Source: Pseudoalteromonas rubra (GTDB lineage Bacteria; Pseudomonadota; Gammaproteobacteria; Enterobacterales; Alteromonadaceae). Taken from it: 64,000 nt of DNA. The notes under the pieces were generated by a model. The model searched no databases and had not been told where the DNA came from. It worked only from the letters and a program-made list of their open reading frames with translations. A program made the translations under genes and the position numbers. Each line of letters opens with the position of its first letter. Within the stretch, counting starts at the first letter, position 1. The stretch covers positions 1 through 64,000 of the forward strand of contig NZ_PNCJ01000005.1 in NCBI RefSeq assembly GCF_005887115.1. Reading direction: 5' to 3'. Shown here piece by piece: positions 19,413 to 29,041 of the stretch.

Positions 19413-20183
19413 ATGTCTACTTCAAACACCCTTGTTGATTTGACCGGTAAGGTCGCGATTGTTACTGGTTCTGCCCGAAACATGGGACGTGCTTTTGCTA
19501 TTTCACTGGCAAAGCGTGGCGCCCATGTTGTCGTACACTATCACAGTGATGCGTCGCTTAACGATGCTGAGCAAACCGCCGCCGAGATTGCTCAGATTGG
19601 CAGACGAGTACTATTAGTTCAGGGCGATCTGAGTCAGGAAAGTCAGGTTCAGGCCCTGTACCAACAGACTCTGGAAGCCTTTGGCCGCGTTGATATTGTC
19701 ATAAACAACGCCGGAAAAGTCCTGAAAAAAGCCATTGCAGATATTTCTGAACAAGAGTATGACCAACTCTTCGCGATTAATACCAAGGCACCATTTCTAA
19801 TGATGAAGCATGCTGCTGCGCATGTTCAGGATCAGGGTCGAATCATCAATATGGGCACGTCATTATTGGGCGCATTTACAGGCCTTTACGGCGCCTATGC
19901 CGGTGCCAAAGCCCCACTTGAAGACTTTACCCGTGCACTTGCTAAGGAAATTGGCGGTCGGGGGATCACTGTCAATGTGGTCGCACCAGGCCCGATAGAT
20001 ACCGCATTTTTCCACGGCGAAGAAAATGCTCAGTCCGTTGCCTATCTCAGTGCAGCCAGCGTGCTTAATCGTCTCGGTAACATAGATGACGTCGTACCTA
20101 TGATTGACTTTCTGGTCAGTGAGGAGGCGCGTTGGATCACGGGTCAGACTTTATTCGTTAATGGCGGCTTTGTTACCCGTTAA
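19413..20183 (+). CDS. Short-chain dehydrogenase/reductase (FabG-like)
   Basis: NAD(P)-dependent classical SDR, 256 residues. It has the cofactor motif TGSARNMGRAFA (a variant of TGxxxGxG), the NNAG motif (VINNAGKVLK), and the catalytic Ser in GTSLLGAFTGL, followed by Y-x3-K (YAGAKAPLEDF; Tyr-Ala-Gly-Ala-Lys). The C-terminal VAPGPIDTAFF and ITGQTLFVNGGF are typical. The NMGRAF variant is common in secondary-metabolite or sugar dehydrogenases. GGAG lies before the ATG. It is convergent with the TonB receptor gene and their stop codons overlap by 4 bp. Control by the adjacent LysR is likely; the substrate is unknown. Confidence 0.9.
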   Translation: MSTSNTLVDLTGKVAIVTGSARNMGRAFAISLAKRGAHVVVHYHSDASLNDAEQTAAEIAQIGRRVLLVQGDLSQESQVQALYQQTLEAFGRVDIVINNAGKVLKKAIADISEQEYDQLFAINTKAPFLMMKHAAAHVQDQGRIINMGTSLLGAFTGLYGAYAGAKAPLEDFTRALAKEIGGRGITVNVVAPGPIDTAFFHGEENAQSVAYLSAASVLNRLGNIDDVVPMIDFLVSEEARWITGQTLFVNGGFVTR

Positions 20184-22237
20184 AAACGATATGACCAACT
20201 CAGGCGCCAGTTTCGTGGCGCCTGAATATACTTAACAGGAGACACACCCCGCGCGTTACCATGATAATAGGTTTCGTCGAACAAATTCTCGATATGCAGG
20301 CCTATACGACTGTTACCGCTTGTGTAAGTCAGATTGACATTGAACGTTGTCCAGGCGGGGATGGTGACTATCTCAGTGCCACTTTGCTGAAAGCGATTGG
20401 CTTCGGTCAGTACTTTATCCCAATGATCGATAAACGCAGAGATCTGCCAGTGTTGATCCAAAGTGTAACCCAAACCCAGTTTAACCTTGTGATCTGGTAC
20501 ATTCAGCACCACAGATTGCCCTGCAGCCTGAGTTTTATCCGGTGAGACATACCGTATGGCCAGCTGCCCATGCCAGCGCTGAGCCTGCCAACGCAGCTGA
20601 TTTTCCCAGCCAGACACTCTGTGCTCTCCGGCCACTATGGTGCGCCAAATTTGGGTATTAGGGTCCTGTACTTTTTGATAAAAGTTCTTTGCCTGCATAC
20701 TATACAGGGCTGAGATATTGGCAAACTCCACCCCATGCCAACTGAATTTACTGCTCCAGTTAAGCTCATACATCTGCATACTTTGCGATTCGATCTTGTC
20801 ATCAACCACCAGATCGAACTCAAAAATCGTCGGCGGACGAAATGCTTTGCCATAGGTCAGTTTGAGTGCCTGATCGGGGTTTGGCTGATAGACCATGCTG
20901 ACGCGGGGCAACCAGCTCGCATTAGTATAATCCTGACGGTGGTACCTGAGTCCGGCATTGACTTTGAGTGTTCGCTCACCAAAGCGCCACGACCTTGAAT
21001 ACTGGCCAAACACAGCGTGCTTATCCGAACGTTCTTTGTCTGTCGGCCAGGAGTCAGGCGTGACCAGTTTAATTCCTTCAGCGGTTCGCCGATATTTAAC
21101 TTTGCGACCAATTTTAGTGCGCCAGCCATCATATCCCAGGATCCAGTCCTGGCCGGAACCGGCCTGGTAGGTCCATTGGGTATTGAGTCGTATTCTGTCC
21201 GAAGGCCCTATGTCTTCACGTTCTGTGTATAATGCCAGTTCTTCATAACGCGTCGCCTGATCAGAGTTATCCACACTGAGGCGATATTTTTCTTTATACT
21301 CACGAAAATAGCTCAGTTCAACATTGCCCGACCAATTTGCGCCAGACTGTAGATTCTTGCCTAAATAGTAACTACTGTACCCCCGATACGCATCATCTCC
21401 GGTAATATAATCAAACGCGACCGCTTCTATTCCACTGACATTGGTGGTGCGCGTGAGGTTATTGCCAAGATAAAACCAGGGAGTCGTCAGGCGGCTGTCC
21501 AGCGTAATATTTTTCTCTTGATTGCGAAAATCATTGGGGTTGTGGTTTCTTAATGCATCTTTGCCGTTGCGACTGAACGCTTCATCATCGACCAAAAATT
21601 CACGTATTTCATGATAATCCTGATCACTTTCAAAATAGCTGGCCGACACCCCCAGTTCAACCTCACCTTGCCGATAATGAAACAGACCATGCCCATGGCG
21701 CGTTCCTGCGTCACCAACCAGTAATGACACTTGGTTCACACCACTGTCCAGGCGAGTGATCACATTGATCACCCCTTGCGTTGCATTACCACCATACAGC
21801 GTAGAATTTGGCCCTTGTAATATCTCTACCCGTTCAATTCTGGCGCTCGGGAAGTTATTCATAATGAAGGCTTCATTGGCCAACAGGTTTTGCACTTCAC
21901 GGCCATCTATCAGCATCAGGGTTCCCGACATATTCCCGGTAAACCCCCGCTGACCTCCTGGTAACCAGGACCACTGATAGAAATAATCCATGTTGGGAAC
22001 GGAGGCGAGGATCTCTTTCAAATCGCGCCAACCATAACGCTCAATATCTGAGCGATTAATCACGTACACAGTGCCGGATGAAGCCAACCAGGATTCGCTC
22101 TTACGAGCTGCCACGGTCACATCCTGATCGAGTAGCTCCTCAAATGACATTGCAAAGAGCGCATCCCCCTCCTGTGCCAATGTCATTGAACTATGCGAGA
22201 TCACGCAGATAAATAAAGAGGTAACTAATCGGGCCAT
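20180..22237 (-). CDS. TonB-dependent outer-membrane receptor
   Basis: Outer-membrane active-transport receptor of about 685 residues. A signal peptide (MARLVTSLFICVISHSSMTLAQ) leads to a TonB-box-like segment (DQDVTVAARK), a plug domain (VYVINRSDIERYGWRDLKEILASVP ... ERVEILQGPNSTLYGGNAT) and a 22-strand barrel ending in aromatic Phe (LSWSYRF), as expected for BAM insertion. I prefer the ATG at 22237 over the TTG at 22255 because the signal peptide starts there. It is at the short end of the family and resembles the vitamin B12/colicin receptor class rather than SusC. The ligand cannot be told; no TonB, ExbB or periplasmic partner is next to it. Confidence 0.92.
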   Translation of the reverse strand: MARLVTSLFICVISHSSMTLAQEGDALFAMSFEELLDQDVTVAARKSESWLASSGTVYVINRSDIERYGWRDLKEILASVPNMDYFYQWSWLPGGQRGFTGNMSGTLMLIDGREVQNLLANEAFIMNNFPSARIERVEILQGPNSTLYGGNATQGVINVITRLDSGVNQVSLLVGDAGTRHGHGLFHYRQGEVELGVSASYFESDQDYHEIREFLVDDEAFSRNGKDALRNHNPNDFRNQEKNITLDSRLTTPWFYLGNNLTRTTNVSGIEAVAFDYITGDDAYRGYSSYYLGKNLQSGANWSGNVELSYFREYKEKYRLSVDNSDQATRYEELALYTEREDIGPSDRIRLNTQWTYQAGSGQDWILGYDGWRTKIGRKVKYRRTAEGIKLVTPDSWPTDKERSDKHAVFGQYSRSWRFGERTLKVNAGLRYHRQDYTNASWLPRVSMVYQPNPDQALKLTYGKAFRPPTIFEFDLVVDDKIESQSMQMYELNWSSKFSWHGVEFANISALYSMQAKNFYQKVQDPNTQIWRTIVAGEHRVSGWENQLRWQAQRWHGQLAIRYVSPDKTQAAGQSVVLNVPDHKVKLGLGYTLDQHWQISAFIDHWDKVLTEANRFQQSGTEIVTIPAWTTFNVNLTYTSGNSRIGLHIENLFDETYYHGNARGVSPVKYIQAPRNWRLSWSYRF

Positions 22238-22613
22238 ATACTGCTTACTTAACAAGAAATCTCTGGCAAGTATAGCTAAGCATTTTGACTTTTGAGTGAA
22301 CTAGAGCATTTACACACCGCAACTCAAATAAGCGGACTTATCAGTCAATACTTTTGCAGTCAGCACAACAAAAAAACTATCTACTGCTGAGTGTTGGTAC
22401 ATCACTCTTGTGATAGATGGTCGAATTCCGGCCAAAATAGAAGCACATACAGGACAAATTCAATTTTCATTCAATCCCATATAATTATTTAAATATCATA
22501 AAGATAGAAATAAACGAGTGAGAGATTTAGTATCGTTTACAAAATGTCAACCTTGAATTCTCCACCTGTTCACCTTAAAATTTATTTTTATTGAACGGTC
22601 AATTAATAAAAAC
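22238..22613. other. Divergent intergenic region, TonB receptor / betI
   Basis: AT-rich spacer of 376 bp with no convincing open frame. It must hold the promoters of the receptor gene (leftward) and the bet operon (rightward). The only clear element is the BetI-like palindrome next to the betI start. Confidence 0.6.
22590..22603. promoter_or_regulatory. Likely BetI operator
   Basis: ATTGA-ACGG-TCAAT is a perfect 5-bp inverted repeat ending 10 bp before the betI ATG. It resembles the ATTGAAC...TTCAAT type palindromes bound by BetI in other gammaproteobacteria (recalled, not searched). Its position over the 5' leader fits autorepression relieved by choline. Confidence 0.6.
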
Positions 22614-23204
22614 ATGCCTAAAGTCGGAATGGAACCTGTGCGTCGCCAACAACTGATTGAGGCGACCTTACAGTCAGTGGCTGAGCTTGGATTACAAGCC
22701 ACCACGATTAACAGCATCAGTAAAAAAGCAGGTATGTCTTCGGGGATCATTAGCCACTACTTTGGTGGTAAACAAGGTCTCATAGAAGCGACTGTGCGTT
22801 ACCTCCTGAGCAGTCTGCAACGCAGCTTATTGCAACGGACATCACAGGGGTGTACGCCTGAGCAGCGCCTAATGTTTATTGTCGAAGCCAACTTTGCCGT
22901 GGTGCAGCAACAACGAGACACCACCCGTACCTGGCTGAGTTTTTGGGCGCACTCCATGCATGATCCTGAATTACATCGTTTACAGCGCGTCAATGCGCGC
23001 CGACTTTACAGTAATTTATTGTACTCGTTTAAACAGTTAATGGCCCCGGGCGAAGCGCGTGAAGCTGCTGAGCTGGGTGCCGCTATGATCGACGGCCTGT
23101 GGCTCAGAGCCGTTCTCAATAAAGCCGATGATGCGCAGTTTGACAGCGCGCAGGATCTGGCCAAACGCTATATCCAGTCCCTCATCCAACAATTTGGAGT
23201 CTAA
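22614..23204 (+). CDS. betI: Choline-responsive repressor BetI
   Basis: TetR-family repressor of 196 residues, the usual BetI length. The N-terminal helix-turn-helix region reads [18 protein letters not shown], then the recognition helix [20 protein letters not shown], which is characteristic of BetI. The C-terminal effector domain binds choline, releasing DNA. It is the first gene of betI-betB-betA and a candidate operator lies just upstream. The ribosome binding site for betB (TTGGAG) lies inside its last codons. Confidence 0.96.
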   Translation: MPKVGMEPVRRQQLIEATLQSVAELGLQATTINSISKKAGMSSGIISHYFGGKQGLIEATVRYLLSSLQRSLLQRTSQGCTPEQRLMFIVEANFAVVQQQRDTTRTWLSFWAHSMHDPELHRLQRVNARRLYSNLLYSFKQLMAPGEAREAAELGAAMIDGLWLRAVLNKADDAQFDSAQDLAKRYIQSLIQQFGV

Positions 23205-23205
23205 T

Positions 23206-24669
23206 ATGTCCACACCGCTCTACCAGAACTTTATTCACGGCCGCTACCTTGCCAATCAGACCGGCGAGCAGTTTGCGGTAAAAAACCCCGCGACCGACGA
23301 AGTCATTTATCACGTTGAAGTGGCCGATGCACACATTCAAAAAGCGGCCATCGACAGCGCCAAAGCCGGGTTTGCGCAGTGGTCAGCCATGACCCCGATG
23401 GAGCGCAGCAGAATTCTGAATAAAGCGGTGGCGCTGTTGCGTGAGCGTAATGATGAGCTGGCTAAAATTGAGGTGCTGGACACGGGCAAACCCTGGCAAG
23501 AAGCCGAGTGCGTTGACATTCAAACCGGTGCCGACGTGATCGAGTACTTTGCCGGGCTAGCGCCTGCTCAGGTCGGCCAACAACAAATGGTTGGCGATGA
23601 TTTTTACTACACCCGCAAAGAGCCTCTGGGCATTTGTGCGGGCATTGGCGCCTGGAACTATCCGCTGCAAATTGCTTGCTGGAAGTCTGGCCCGGCGCTG
23701 GCTGCGGGCAATGCCCTGATCTTTAAACCATCTGAAGAAACGCCACTGGGTGCAATGAAACTGGCTGAGATCTTTATTGAAGCAGGTATGCCAGCAGGTG
23801 TCTTTAATGTTGTGCAAGGTGCCGCCGAAGTCGGACAATGGCTGACACTGCACCCGGAAATTGAAAAAGTCTCGTTTACGGGTGAAGTGGGCACAGGCAA
23901 AAAAGTCATGCAAAGTGCGGCGTCTAACCTCAAAGACGTGACCATGGAGCTGGGCGGTAAATCGCCGCTACTGGTATTTGACGATGCCGATATCGAACAG
24001 GCGGTCAGTGCCGCTATGCTGGGCAACTTCTACACCCAGGGTGAGATCTGCACCAACTGTACACGCGTCTATGTGCAGCGCGGCGTGTATGAGCAGTTCC
24101 TTGAGCAGCTTAAAACCCGCACAGAACACAATATTATCGCCGGTGATCCCCTTAATCCCGAAGTAAACCTGGGCGCCTTGATCTCGAAAAAACATCAGCA
24201 GCTGGTGCTGGATTACATCGAACAGGGCAAGCAGGAAGGTGCAACTGTGCTGACCGGAGGTCATGCCCTGAGCCCAGCTTCGGCACCTAACGGCTACTTT
24301 GTTGCCCCCACCATATTCACCGACTGTCACGAAGACATGACCATAGTCCGCGAAGAGATCTTTGGTCCGGTGATGTGCGTCATGGTGTTTGATGACGAAC
24401 AAGAAGCGATTAACCGTGCCAACAATACGCACCTGGGTCTGGCGGCTGGGGTATTCAGCCGCGATATTCAGCGTGCACACCGCGTGATCCACCAGTTACA
24501 GGCTGGCATTACCTGGATCAACGCCTATGGCAACTCACCCGCCGAAATGCCGGTTGGTGGCTACAAACAATCCGGTATTGGCCGTGAAAATGGCATTGAA
24601 ACACTGGATCACTACACCCAGACCAAGTCTGTTTACGTAGGAATGAGCCAAATCGAAAGCCCATTTTAA
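23206..24669 (+). CDS. betB: Betaine aldehyde dehydrogenase
   Basis: Oxidises betaine aldehyde to glycine betaine with NAD(P)+, the second step of choline conversion to the osmoprotectant. About 487 residues, standard for BetB. Visible motifs are the NAD-binding [11 protein letters not shown], the catalytic Glu segment [12 protein letters not shown], and the nucleophile Cys in [11 protein letters not shown]. The C-terminal [19 protein letters not shown] is typical of BetB. The ATG at 23206 sits 1 bp after the betI stop, with TTGGAG upstream; a longer frame from 23128 lies inside betI and is rejected. It is translationally coupled to betI and 16 bp from betA. Confidence 0.96.
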   Translation: MSTPLYQNFIHGRYLANQTGEQFAVKNPATDEVIYHVEVADAHIQKAAIDSAKAGFAQWSAMTPMERSRILNKAVALLRERNDELAKIEVLDTGKPWQEAECVDIQTGADVIEYFAGLAPAQVGQQQMVGDDFYYTRKEPLGICAGIGAWNYPLQIACWKSGPALAAGNALIFKPSEETPLGAMKLAEIFIEAGMPAGVFNVVQGAAEVGQWLTLHPEIEKVSFTGEVGTGKKVMQSAASNLKDVTMELGGKSPLLVFDDADIEQAVSAAMLGNFYTQGEICTNCTRVYVQRGVYEQFLEQLKTRTEHNIIAGDPLNPEVNLGALISKKHQQLVLDYIEQGKQEGATVLTGGHALSPASAPNGYFVAPTIFTDCHEDMTIVREEIFGPVMCVMVFDDEQEAINRANNTHLGLAAGVFSRDIQRAHRVIHQLQAGITWINAYGNSPAEMPVGGYKQSGIGRENGIETLDHYTQTKSVYVGMSQIESPF

Positions 24670-24685
24670 GCAAAGGAGCCAGATT

Positions 24686-26353
24686 ATGAAAAAAGTATTC
24701 GACTATATTATTGTCGGTGCTGGCTCAGCAGGCTGTGTACTGGCAAATCGATTGTCCGCCAATCCACAACACCGGGTGTTACTGTTAGAAACGGGTGGCA
24801 GCGATAAGAGCATCTTTATTCAGATGCCTACGGCGCTGTCTATTCCTATGAATACCGACAAATACGCCTGGCAGTTTCATACCGAGCCGGAGCCGTATCT
24901 GGACAACCGGGTGATGCATTGCCCGCGCGGCAAGGTGCTGGGTGGTTCGTCGTCTATCAATGGCATGGTGTATGTACGTGGCCACGCCAGAGATTTTGAT
25001 GAATGGCAGCAACACGGTGCGCAGGGGTGGGATTATCAGGCTTGTCTGCCTTACTTTAAGCGTGCCGAAAGCTGGTATCTGGGCGAAGACTCGTATCGGG
25101 GCGGTGAAGGCCCGCTCGGTACCAACAATGGTAACGAAATGGCCAACCCGCTGTATCGCGCATTTATCGAAGCCGGTGCACAGGCAGGATATGCCGAGAC
25201 TGACGATTACAATGGCGAGCAGCAGGAAGGCTTTGGCCCGATGCACATGACGGTAAAAGATGGCCGTCGCTGCTCTGCCAGCCGCGCCTATCTCGACCCT
25301 GTAAAGGGGCGTGACAACCTGACAATCGTCACCGGTGCGCTGGCGCACAAGGTGCTGCTGGATGGTAAACGCGCTGTGGGCGTGGAATATCAATGTAAGG
25401 GCAAAACCCATCGTGCCACAGCCGAGCGCCGCGTGATCTTAAGTGCCGGACCAATCGGCTCGCCTCACCTGTTGCAACTGTCGGGTATTGGCGATCAGGA
25501 TGCACTCAAAGCCGCAGGCGTTGAGGTACAGCATCATCTGCCCGGCGTCGGTAAAAACTTACAAGACCATCTGGAGTTTTATTTCCAGTACAAGTGTAAG
25601 CAGCCCATTACCCTCAATGGCAAACTGGACTGGTTCTCTAAAGGGTTGATCGGAGCACGCTGGATCCTCAACAAAACCGGCCTGGGTGCAACCAATCATT
25701 TTGAATCTTGCGCCTTTATCCGCTCCAAAGCGGGTGTTGAGTGGCCAGATCTCCAGTATCACTTTTTGCCCGCAGCCATTCGCTACGATGGCAAAAGTGC
25801 GTTTGACGGACACGGTTTCCAGGTCCATATTGGTCACAACAAACCGAAAAGTCGCGGTGAAGTCACCATTAAATCGGCCGACCCGACTCAGGCCCCCAAG
25901 ATCCAATTTAACTATCTGGCACACCAGGAAGACATCGAAGGCTTCCGCGCCTGTGTTCGCCTGACCAGAGAGATCATCGAGCAACCAGCCTTTGATGCCT
26001 ACCGCGACGGTGAAATTCAGCCAGGCAAAGACGTACAGAGCGACGCCGAGATCGATGCCTTTGTACGCCAGGCCGTCGAAAGCGCCTATCACCCGTCCTG
26101 TTCATGCAAAATGGGCGAAGACGACATGGCCGTGGTGGATTCAAACACCCAGGTGCATGGTATCGATGGCCTGAACGTAGTAGATTCGTCTATCTTCCCG
26201 ACGATCCCCAACGGCAACCTCAACGCACCAACCATTATGGTCGCGGAGAAAGCCGCAGACATTATTCTGGGCCAGCCGGCCCTTAAAGCAAACAATGCTC
26301 AGGTTGCCATTCACAGTCAGTGGCAAGCAGTACAACGTAGCACGGAGATTTAA
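24686..26353 (+). CDS. betA: Choline dehydrogenase
   Basis: FAD-dependent GMC-family oxidoreductase, 555 residues, oxidising choline to betaine aldehyde at the inner face of the membrane. The N-terminus shows the FAD motif [22 protein letters not shown] signature 1 is in [19 protein letters not shown] and signature 2 in [17 protein letters not shown]. The catalytic His region is [10 protein letters not shown], followed by NPNG-type residues near the end ([21 protein letters not shown]). AAAGGAG precedes the ATG. Together with betB and the downstream carrier it forms an osmoprotectant or choline-catabolic unit. Confidence 0.97.
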   Translation: MKKVFDYIIVGAGSAGCVLANRLSANPQHRVLLLETGGSDKSIFIQMPTALSIPMNTDKYAWQFHTEPEPYLDNRVMHCPRGKVLGGSSSINGMVYVRGHARDFDEWQQHGAQGWDYQACLPYFKRAESWYLGEDSYRGGEGPLGTNNGNEMANPLYRAFIEAGAQAGYAETDDYNGEQQEGFGPMHMTVKDGRRCSASRAYLDPVKGRDNLTIVTGALAHKVLLDGKRAVGVEYQCKGKTHRATAERRVILSAGPIGSPHLLQLSGIGDQDALKAAGVEVQHHLPGVGKNLQDHLEFYFQYKCKQPITLNGKLDWFSKGLIGARWILNKTGLGATNHFESCAFIRSKAGVEWPDLQYHFLPAAIRYDGKSAFDGHGFQVHIGHNKPKSRGEVTIKSADPTQAPKIQFNYLAHQEDIEGFRACVRLTREIIEQPAFDAYRDGEIQPGKDVQSDAEIDAFVRQAVESAYHPSCSCKMGEDDMAVVDSNTQVHGIDGLNVVDSSIFPTIPNGNLNAPTIMVAEKAADIILGQPALKANNAQVAIHSQWQAVQRSTEI

Positions 26354-26362
26354 CAAAGCCAC

Positions 26363-26421
26363 CTGCGGCCCAACCGGGCCGTGGGGTCTGCAGTGGTGCG
26401 CGATACAAATTGGTTGTATCG
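26363..26421 (+). promoter_or_regulatory. Two hairpins between betA and the carrier gene
   Basis: A GC-rich hairpin (CGGCCC-AAC-C-GGGCCG) lies near 26366-26381, followed by a perfect 8-bp hairpin CGATACAA (26401-26408) with TTGTATCG (26414-26421). Neither has a T run, so they look like mRNA processing or expression-balancing structures rather than a full terminator. They separate bet enzyme translation from the downstream mini-ORF and carrier. Confidence 0.45.
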
Positions 26422-26455
26422 GGTTAATGCGGAAACAATAAAAAACGGAGAGACA

Positions 26456-26506
26456 ATGAGTTATTTCTACTTATTTTGGGAGGGTGACAATGACAGTATG
26501 GCTTAG
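26456..26506 (+). CDS. Mini-ORF overlapping the carrier start (16 codons)
   Basis: ATG at 26456 is preceded by a strong ACGGAG Shine-Dalgarno and encodes MSYFYLFWEGDNDSMA, ending in TAG at 26506, 17 bp inside the next gene in another frame. The Shine-Dalgarno of the carrier (GGGAGG) lies within this mini-ORF. That layout suggests a translated leader that couples or regulates translation of the carrier. It could also be a small membrane peptide with an aromatic-rich start. No homology can be judged from the sequence alone. Confidence 0.45.
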   Translation: MSYFYLFWEGDNDSMA

Positions 26507-27707
26507 TGCAGGCATTGTATTTACCCTAATTGCGATTGCTTTTATTTTATTAAAATGGGGGAACCTACGCTGTGTCGGTGTGACACCGGTTAAAACCTTT
26601 ACCTTTATTGCTATTTTATTTACGTCCGGTCTGGATGTCGGACTTATCATGTTTCCGCTGACGGAGTTTGCGGGTTACGCAGACATAAAAGCAAGCCCAG
26701 AATATGCGTTTGCCAATCCACTCGCCATCGAATTTGGCTTTTGGGGCTTCCTGATCTGGGGATTTTATTTTCTGACGTGTTTTTATTTCTGCGTAATAGA
26801 ACCTAAGGTGAAATTTTTCGAGATCCCTTGGGTTAAATTCATCAATAATGTAGTTATTATTGGTACTTGCGCCTTTACGGCCTATCTGCTGCTATCTAAC
26901 CTGCCCTGGTATATGCCAAGTGTGGGCGATGGCGAGTCCATTATTCCGACCTTTTATCTGATCGTATTCGCCGCCATTTGTTTTGCGGTGTATTCGAGCA
27001 CCAGCCTGAAGTACGTGCGTATTCTGAGTATTTCTACAACCTGGATGTTCATCGCTCTGATCGCCTTTATGTGGGCCTCTGCATTTGTATTTGGTGACAG
27101 TGAAATAAGTGCCTTCACCAACAATATTGCGCTGTTGGGCGGCTACTTTAGCAATCTCAACGAGTTTGTATTACCACTTAATGATTATCATGAATTTTAC
27201 CTGTTCTGGTGGTTTGCATGGAGCATCATGATAGGTCAGTTCACTTCACGCTTTGTCGGTGGTCTGAAAACCTATCAGGTACTGGCGGCCATGCTGGTGT
27301 TCCCGTCTATTCCTATCGCCGTGTGGTTTAGTGTGTTGTATCACTACCATGAGGCAGGTATTGACACCGCAGGGATAAAAAATCTGGCGATGGTCATTGT
27401 TGGCGTGATCTTTGTGATCAACTCTCTGGATTCATTAATTAGACTGTATACCGATAACCTTGGCCTAACGGTTAAAAAACTCGGGAAACGCAACTATATT
27501 TTATTTAATATTGCCGCCCTGTCGTTGCTGACGCTGCTATTTAAACTAAACTTTTTGCAGATACAATGGGTTGGTGCACTGGTTATTGCGCTCTTTTTTG
27601 GTTGTTTTGGCTATATTTGCTACAGCAAGTTCAAAACAGTGGCCAATATTACCCGTTCACCCAAAGAGAATACCATCGACTTCAGCCGTATCGAGACCGT
27701 AAACTAA
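26490..27707 (+). CDS. Short, divergent BCCT-like transporter (probable choline/betaine carrier)
   Basis: Integral membrane protein of about 405 residues with roughly ten hydrophobic segments. The stretch LFWWFAWSIMIGQFTSRFVGG followed by VFPSIPIAVWFSVLYH resembles the conserved core of betaine/carnitine/choline transporters (WW-WSP-FVG-F-AR, then VP...WF), but the typical aromatic-rich box is altered and the protein is about 100 residues shorter than usual. The DSLIRLYT segment also fits. I infer a choline or betaine carrier because it follows betIBA on the same strand. The ATG at 26490 has GGGAGG 7 nt upstream; a GTG lies at 26484. A different solute cannot be excluded. Confidence 0.7.
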   Translation: MTVWLSAGIVFTLIAIAFILLKWGNLRCVGVTPVKTFTFIAILFTSGLDVGLIMFPLTEFAGYADIKASPEYAFANPLAIEFGFWGFLIWGFYFLTCFYFCVIEPKVKFFEIPWVKFINNVVIIGTCAFTAYLLLSNLPWYMPSVGDGESIIPTFYLIVFAAICFAVYSSTSLKYVRILSISTTWMFIALIAFMWASAFVFGDSEISAFTNNIALLGGYFSNLNEFVLPLNDYHEFYLFWWFAWSIMIGQFTSRFVGGLKTYQVLAAMLVFPSIPIAVWFSVLYHYHEAGIDTAGIKNLAMVIVGVIFVINSLDSLIRLYTDNLGLTVKKLGKRNYILFNIAALSLLTLLFKLNFLQIQWVGALVIALFFGCFGYICYSKFKTVANITRSPKENTIDFSRIETVN

Positions 27708-27719
27708 GGTTCAAAAGAA

Positions 27720-28424
27720 ATGAAAATAAATTTTAAAACTACACTCTGCGCACTTCCTCTGGCCCTGCTGTCGAACATGGCTGTAGCTGGCTGGTCAACC
27801 ACCATTACCGGCACCTCGGACTATACTTTTAACGGGGTGTCACAGACACAGAGCGACCCGACCATTCAGGGTAGCCTGGACTACGCAGCCGATGCAGGCT
27901 GGTATGTGGGCACCTGGGCCTCAGGGGTAGACTTTGGCGATGACACAGGCCATGAGTGGGACTTTTACGTTGGTCGCTCTTCGGAGCTTTCCAGCGCCTG
28001 GTCGGTAGACTATGGTATCGCCTACTACACCTATCATGGTGGTGATGCATCCAGCGACTATAACTACCCTGAAGTCTACACAAAGTTTGCTTACGCAAGT
28101 AGCCTGGGTACCACCAATGTTAACTTCTGGTATAGCTGGGACTACTTTGGTGTTGATGTCGGTCATAGTATTGTGATGCTGTCGCATACCTTTGATATCG
28201 CCGATAACCACTCAATTACCCTCAGCGGCGACGTATCTAACTCATTCGATGCCGAGAAATATGCCTGGGATGGCCTCGACAGCTCTTACACCCACTATGC
28301 AGTGTCTTACACCACCACGCAGTTCGATTTCGATCTCACCTTTACCGTGGAAGACACCACCATAGATGGCGAGCATACCGACGAGCGCTTTGTGTTCTCG
28401 ATTGCACGCACGTTTGATTTATAA
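27720..28424 (+). CDS. TorF-family putative outer-membrane porin
   Basis: Predicted outer-membrane beta-barrel of 234 residues with a cleavable signal (MKINFKTTLCALPLALLSNMAVA, cut before GW). The mature part alternates polar and aromatic residues, with the pattern SDYTFNGVSQTQSDPTIQGS and YVGTWASGVDFGDD typical of the TorF/conserved chlorophyll-binding-like (gcw_chp) family, and ends with a barrel-type terminus (FSIARTFDL). It begins 12 bp after the carrier stop, so the pair is co-transcribed and may help choline or betaine cross the outer membrane; this is inferred from position. A terminator hairpin lies 14 bp downstream. Confidence 0.85.
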   Translation: MKINFKTTLCALPLALLSNMAVAGWSTTITGTSDYTFNGVSQTQSDPTIQGSLDYAADAGWYVGTWASGVDFGDDTGHEWDFYVGRSSELSSAWSVDYGIAYYTYHGGDASSDYNYPEVYTKFAYASSLGTTNVNFWYSWDYFGVDVGHSIVMLSHTFDIADNHSITLSGDVSNSFDAEKYAWDGLDSSYTHYAVSYTTTQFDFDLTFTVEDTTIDGEHTDERFVFSIARTFDL

Positions 28425-28437
28425 TTCAACAGAGCAC

Positions 28438-28469
28438 AATGAGGGTACTTCTGTGCCCTCATTATTATA
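28438..28469 (+). terminator. Terminator after the bet locus
   Basis: AATGAGGGTAC (28438-28448) pairs with GTGCCCTCATT (28453-28463) through one G-U pair, with a TTCT loop, followed by ATTATA. It closes the bet/carrier/porin transcription unit. Confidence 0.7.
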
Positions 28470-28804
28470 CTTAATCTGCACGTAAAGCCGTTTCTCTGGC
28501 AATAATGGTGCTTGATGCTCACTGTCTTCACTTATACTCAGTGCATAGATGCTCAACTCATACTGGGCCTCATTCTGTATAGTGAGTACTGAGTCATTGC
28601 GTCCACCGAAACTTCACGGTAACTGAGCTGTACTTTTACTAAACTCCATAACCATGTCCTCTGTGAATTCAGCCTTATGACAGTAACGAGATTAGTTTCA
28701 GTCCCGCAAATCACCACTACACCACACTTACATAGCAACACACCATTGACATTCGGAAGCAAAAGAATCAATCTGCTACTTCAAAAACAAAAAGGATGTT
28801 AACT
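28470..28804. other. Gene-free spacer before the leader peptide
   Basis: This stretch of about 335 bp has no convincing gene on either strand. Small inverted repeats (around ACTCAGT near 28540-28600) are present but unremarkable. The leader-peptide promoter should lie in the last part. Confidence 0.6.
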
Positions 28805-28978
28805 ATGAAAGTGACTTTGAATAAAAAATCCATTAAATCTCTATCCGTTAATCCAGCAACGATTATTCGCGCTCAAGAGACACCTCAGATAGGGGGTGGC
28901 CGTGTAATCGATGAATCATTTTGGGTTTGTATTGACACCCGTTCGAACTGCGAAGGGACGAAACGCTGCCCGGTCTGA
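28805..28978 (+). CDS. Small Cys-containing leader peptide (family of five)
   Basis: A 57-residue peptide. It begins MKVTLNKKSIKSLSVN, then TPQIGGG, and ends with a 25-residue core containing three Cys (C-x6-C-x5-C), also rich in Ser, Thr and Arg. The leader is shared with four more peptides in this window (37916, 38212, 38513, 49810). GG-type leaders are usually cleaved by C39 peptidase/ABC exporters, and similar precursors are used for modified peptides. No modification enzyme is nearby. AAGGA lies 9 nt before the ATG. A perfect 9-bp hairpin follows the stop. I infer a secreted or modified peptide; the function is unknown. Confidence 0.75.
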   Translation: MKVTLNKKSIKSLSVNPATIIRAQETPQIGGGRVIDESFWVCIDTRSNCEGTKRCPV

Positions 28979-28992
28979 TTAATAAAGTTTAG

Positions 28993-29020
28993 TAACAAGC
29001 GCCCTCTGCGCTTGTTATAT
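28993..29020 (+). terminator. Hairpin after leader peptide
   Basis: TAACAAGCG (28993-29001) and CGCTTGTTA (29009-29017) form a perfect 9-bp stem with a 7-nt loop, followed by TATC. It probably ends the small peptide transcript and lies just before the convergent AraC gene's stop. Confidence 0.65.
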
Positions 29021-29041
29021 CTATGATTGTAGATGTTATAA

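Noticed and set aside
20201..20224. Palindrome AGGCGCCA/TGGCGCCT as a terminator
   Set aside because: It lies inside the last codons of the TonB receptor gene and has no T run. It is coding sequence, although a weak effect on the SDR transcript cannot be excluded.
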